The position numbers were made by a program, and so were the translations under genes. The notes under the pieces are model-generated. The model saw only the letters and a list, made by a program, of their open reading frames with translations, did no database searches and was not told where the DNA came from. Below, in pieces: positions 62,173 through 64,000 of a stretch of 64,000 nt of DNA (position 1 is its first letter; every line of letters starts with the position of its first letter). This DNA comes from Larimichthys crocea. Taxonomy: Eukaryota; Chordata; Actinopteri; Sciaenidae. Location of the stretch: positions 12,143,760 through 12,207,759 of the forward strand of contig NC_040027.1 of assembly GCF_000972845.2 (NCBI RefSeq). Reading direction: 5' to 3'.

Positions 62173-64000
62173 CTGTTTCCTCTGTGTCTCTCTCCAAACG
62201 TGTCAGTCAAGCCAGTCAGTTGATTATTTGTGTGTGTGTGTGTGTGGTGGTTGGTTTGGGGGATGTTGAAAAGAGCTCGATACCATCCTTCATCTCTATG
62301 ACAGACGGTAAGATCATTTCATATCATCATGTCATATCATTATGTTTATATTAACTTTCTATGTTTGTGAGTGTGAGTGTGTATTTGGCTTTTTTTTTTT
62401 TTTTTTTTTTTGCCCATGACTCTGGTCCACAGCCAGGTTGAGGCCTCCATGGAGCCCTGTCACCGTTTGCTTTCTTTTTACAATCCATTTTGACCCACGG
62501 GGGGTAAAACTAATGAGCTGTGCAGCGGAGGCACTCGTCAAAGGTGGATTTTTAATTAGACGCTCATTTTAACACTAATAACTATTATATAGGAAGGCCT
62601 ATAATTAGTGTTGTTGGAGGAAATAGCTTTGCTCCTCTACAGCTTTCTTTGATGTCGTAGCTACTGTGTGATGTTGAAGATATTGAACTTTTTCATCGAT
62701 ATTCTCGAGGACATATTTGGTTAACACTTTGGTTATGTTGTTTTGAAGACTTAGATGTTAAACTTGTCTGTCGGAATGACCTGTACACTCTATTTCTACA
62801 TGTCTGTCTCTTTGTTTCTGTACAAAACAAACATTTTTGAGCGTGAACCAACCAGATTTAACAAGATCTAACATTTTCATACATATAATTTAAGGTCTAC
62901 ATCAGTTTCAGCTACAAATTAAACTTTTCCTGCTGTATAAAAATATGTCTCGATTCATTTTTAGAAAGTCTCGGGCTCTGGATTAAAGTCTGAACCTGTT
63001 GATAATTGGATTTAGTCTCTGAGACTCGTGGATCTTTCTGTCAAAAATGATTAAGCCCTCTGAATTCTTGCGCTTCAGTCGGTTATGTGTTCAGTAGGCA
63101 GATCTTTCTGGAAATATTACAGGTTATATATCTATTGTGGGCGTGTGTTTGTGTGTGTGTTTGTGTGTTTGCGTGTGAGTGGTTACATTAGAGCAATAAC
63201 CTGCAATCATTTCCTACAAAGAGATGAATACAACACTTGGCAGACAGACGATGAGACATATTTTACATAAACAAACCATTTTTCTCATGCATTAGACTCA
63301 CATACAGAATGCTCGCTGTGACAGATTAGATTTGGTGTTTTTATGAAATTAAACAACAGAAACTGTTGAACATGCATAGTCAGGCACAAACTGTGACCTT
63401 TAATGTACATTATAGAAGTTCTGGTTTGTCTGCACAAACCTCACAAACTTCTGCACACACAAGTGAACATGCACGTGAATGTGTGCGTGCATTTATAGCT
63501 GTATACGTGTCTGTATAAGTGTGTGTGTGTGTATAAAATGTTGGACGGGGGATGTGCTGCAGATTAGTGTCTTAATATAACACACAAACAGGCCTGACAC
63601 ACTCACACACACACACAGTTTAACTTCATGTTAAAGACAATCACTCCAGACTTCCACGCACTGGTTTTGATTTAAAGGAGGATTTCTGTGTTATAATCCA
63701 AACAAACATGAGGTTAAGAGCTTGTTAAGCAAACATGGGTGCCACTTGTAATAAGGTTTTATAAAGAGCTTATAAAACGTACTTAATGATTAATGAATAA
63801 TTTAGTTGTGCTTTAAAGATCAGTTAAATGACATTAATGAGACCAACTTTTGGGATTTTCTTCCAGCATTTTTCAAAGATCTGGAATAAAACTTTGACAT
63901 TTTAGCTCATTAATTCAGCGGAAATACTCTAAAAAGGACTCAACGCATTGGTTTCATGTTATAAATGAATCCATTAAATGCATTTTGGTGATCAAACGGC

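Larger units (their letters stand above)
58807..64000. other. No gene seen
   Basis: AT-rich sequence with microsatellites (61996..62030 GA; 62125..62172 CA; 62390..62411 T run; GT and CA tracts near 62231 and 63605) and two perfect palindromes. No exon series, RNA gene or transposon ends could be supported. Confidence 0.5.

Noticed and set aside
62298..62307. Possible tiny first coding exon (ATGACAGACG followed by GTAAGA)
   Set aside because: A short ATG before a donor-like GTAAGA occurs often by chance. No matching downstream exon was found within the window.

Overview
The window is nuclear DNA of a ray-finned fish, most likely a percomorph teleost. The evidence is a gene split into about 40 exons with standard GT/AG junctions, fish-type GIMAP and Fc-receptor-like genes, a Tc1 relic, a tRNA-derived SINE of teleost type, and abundant CA/GT repeats. 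Nothing looks bacterial, viral or CRISPR-like.

Layout. (1) 1-9.5 kb, minus strand: a GIMAP8-like immune GTPase locus with three AIG1 domain exons plus two 3' exons. It carries many single-base frame breaks. About 2 kb of its 3' end is repeated at 6.96-9.3 kb in a copy that has lost all GTPase domains and holds a SINE. (2) 11.5-12.1 kb: an internally deleted Tc1 element. (3) 12.4-16.9 kb, minus strand: an intact Fc-receptor-like / Ig-superfamily membrane protein (split signal peptide, three Ig exons, linker, transmembrane exon, short tail; 403 codons by my splice model). (4) 18.7-46.2 kb, plus strand: a complete carmil3 gene (capping-protein regulator and myosin-1 linker 3). I could join 40 coding exons with consistent phases into 1,526 codons. 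(5) 46.2-64 kb: no gene that I can support. This part holds an 81-base assembly gap, two near-identical copies of a unit of about 4 kb, an unclassified repeat family, microsatellites and two perfect short palindromes.

The genes do not form one pathway. GIMAP and the Ig receptor are fast-evolving immune genes in a repeat-rich block. carmil3 is a conserved actin regulator: its PH-like domain, leucine-rich repeats and helical domain lead to a capping-protein-interaction motif and a long disordered tail. The Ig receptor and carmil3 diverge from a shared 1.9 kb interval.

I did not find a convincing new biological system. The most useful leads are the eroded, partly duplicated GIMAP array, the arginine/glutamine/tryptophan repeat in one carmil3 exon, and the tandem 4 kb unit beside the gap, which may be a false duplication. 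Splice models were derived by eye from phase and GT/AG signals and by recalled family resemblance, with no alignment run.
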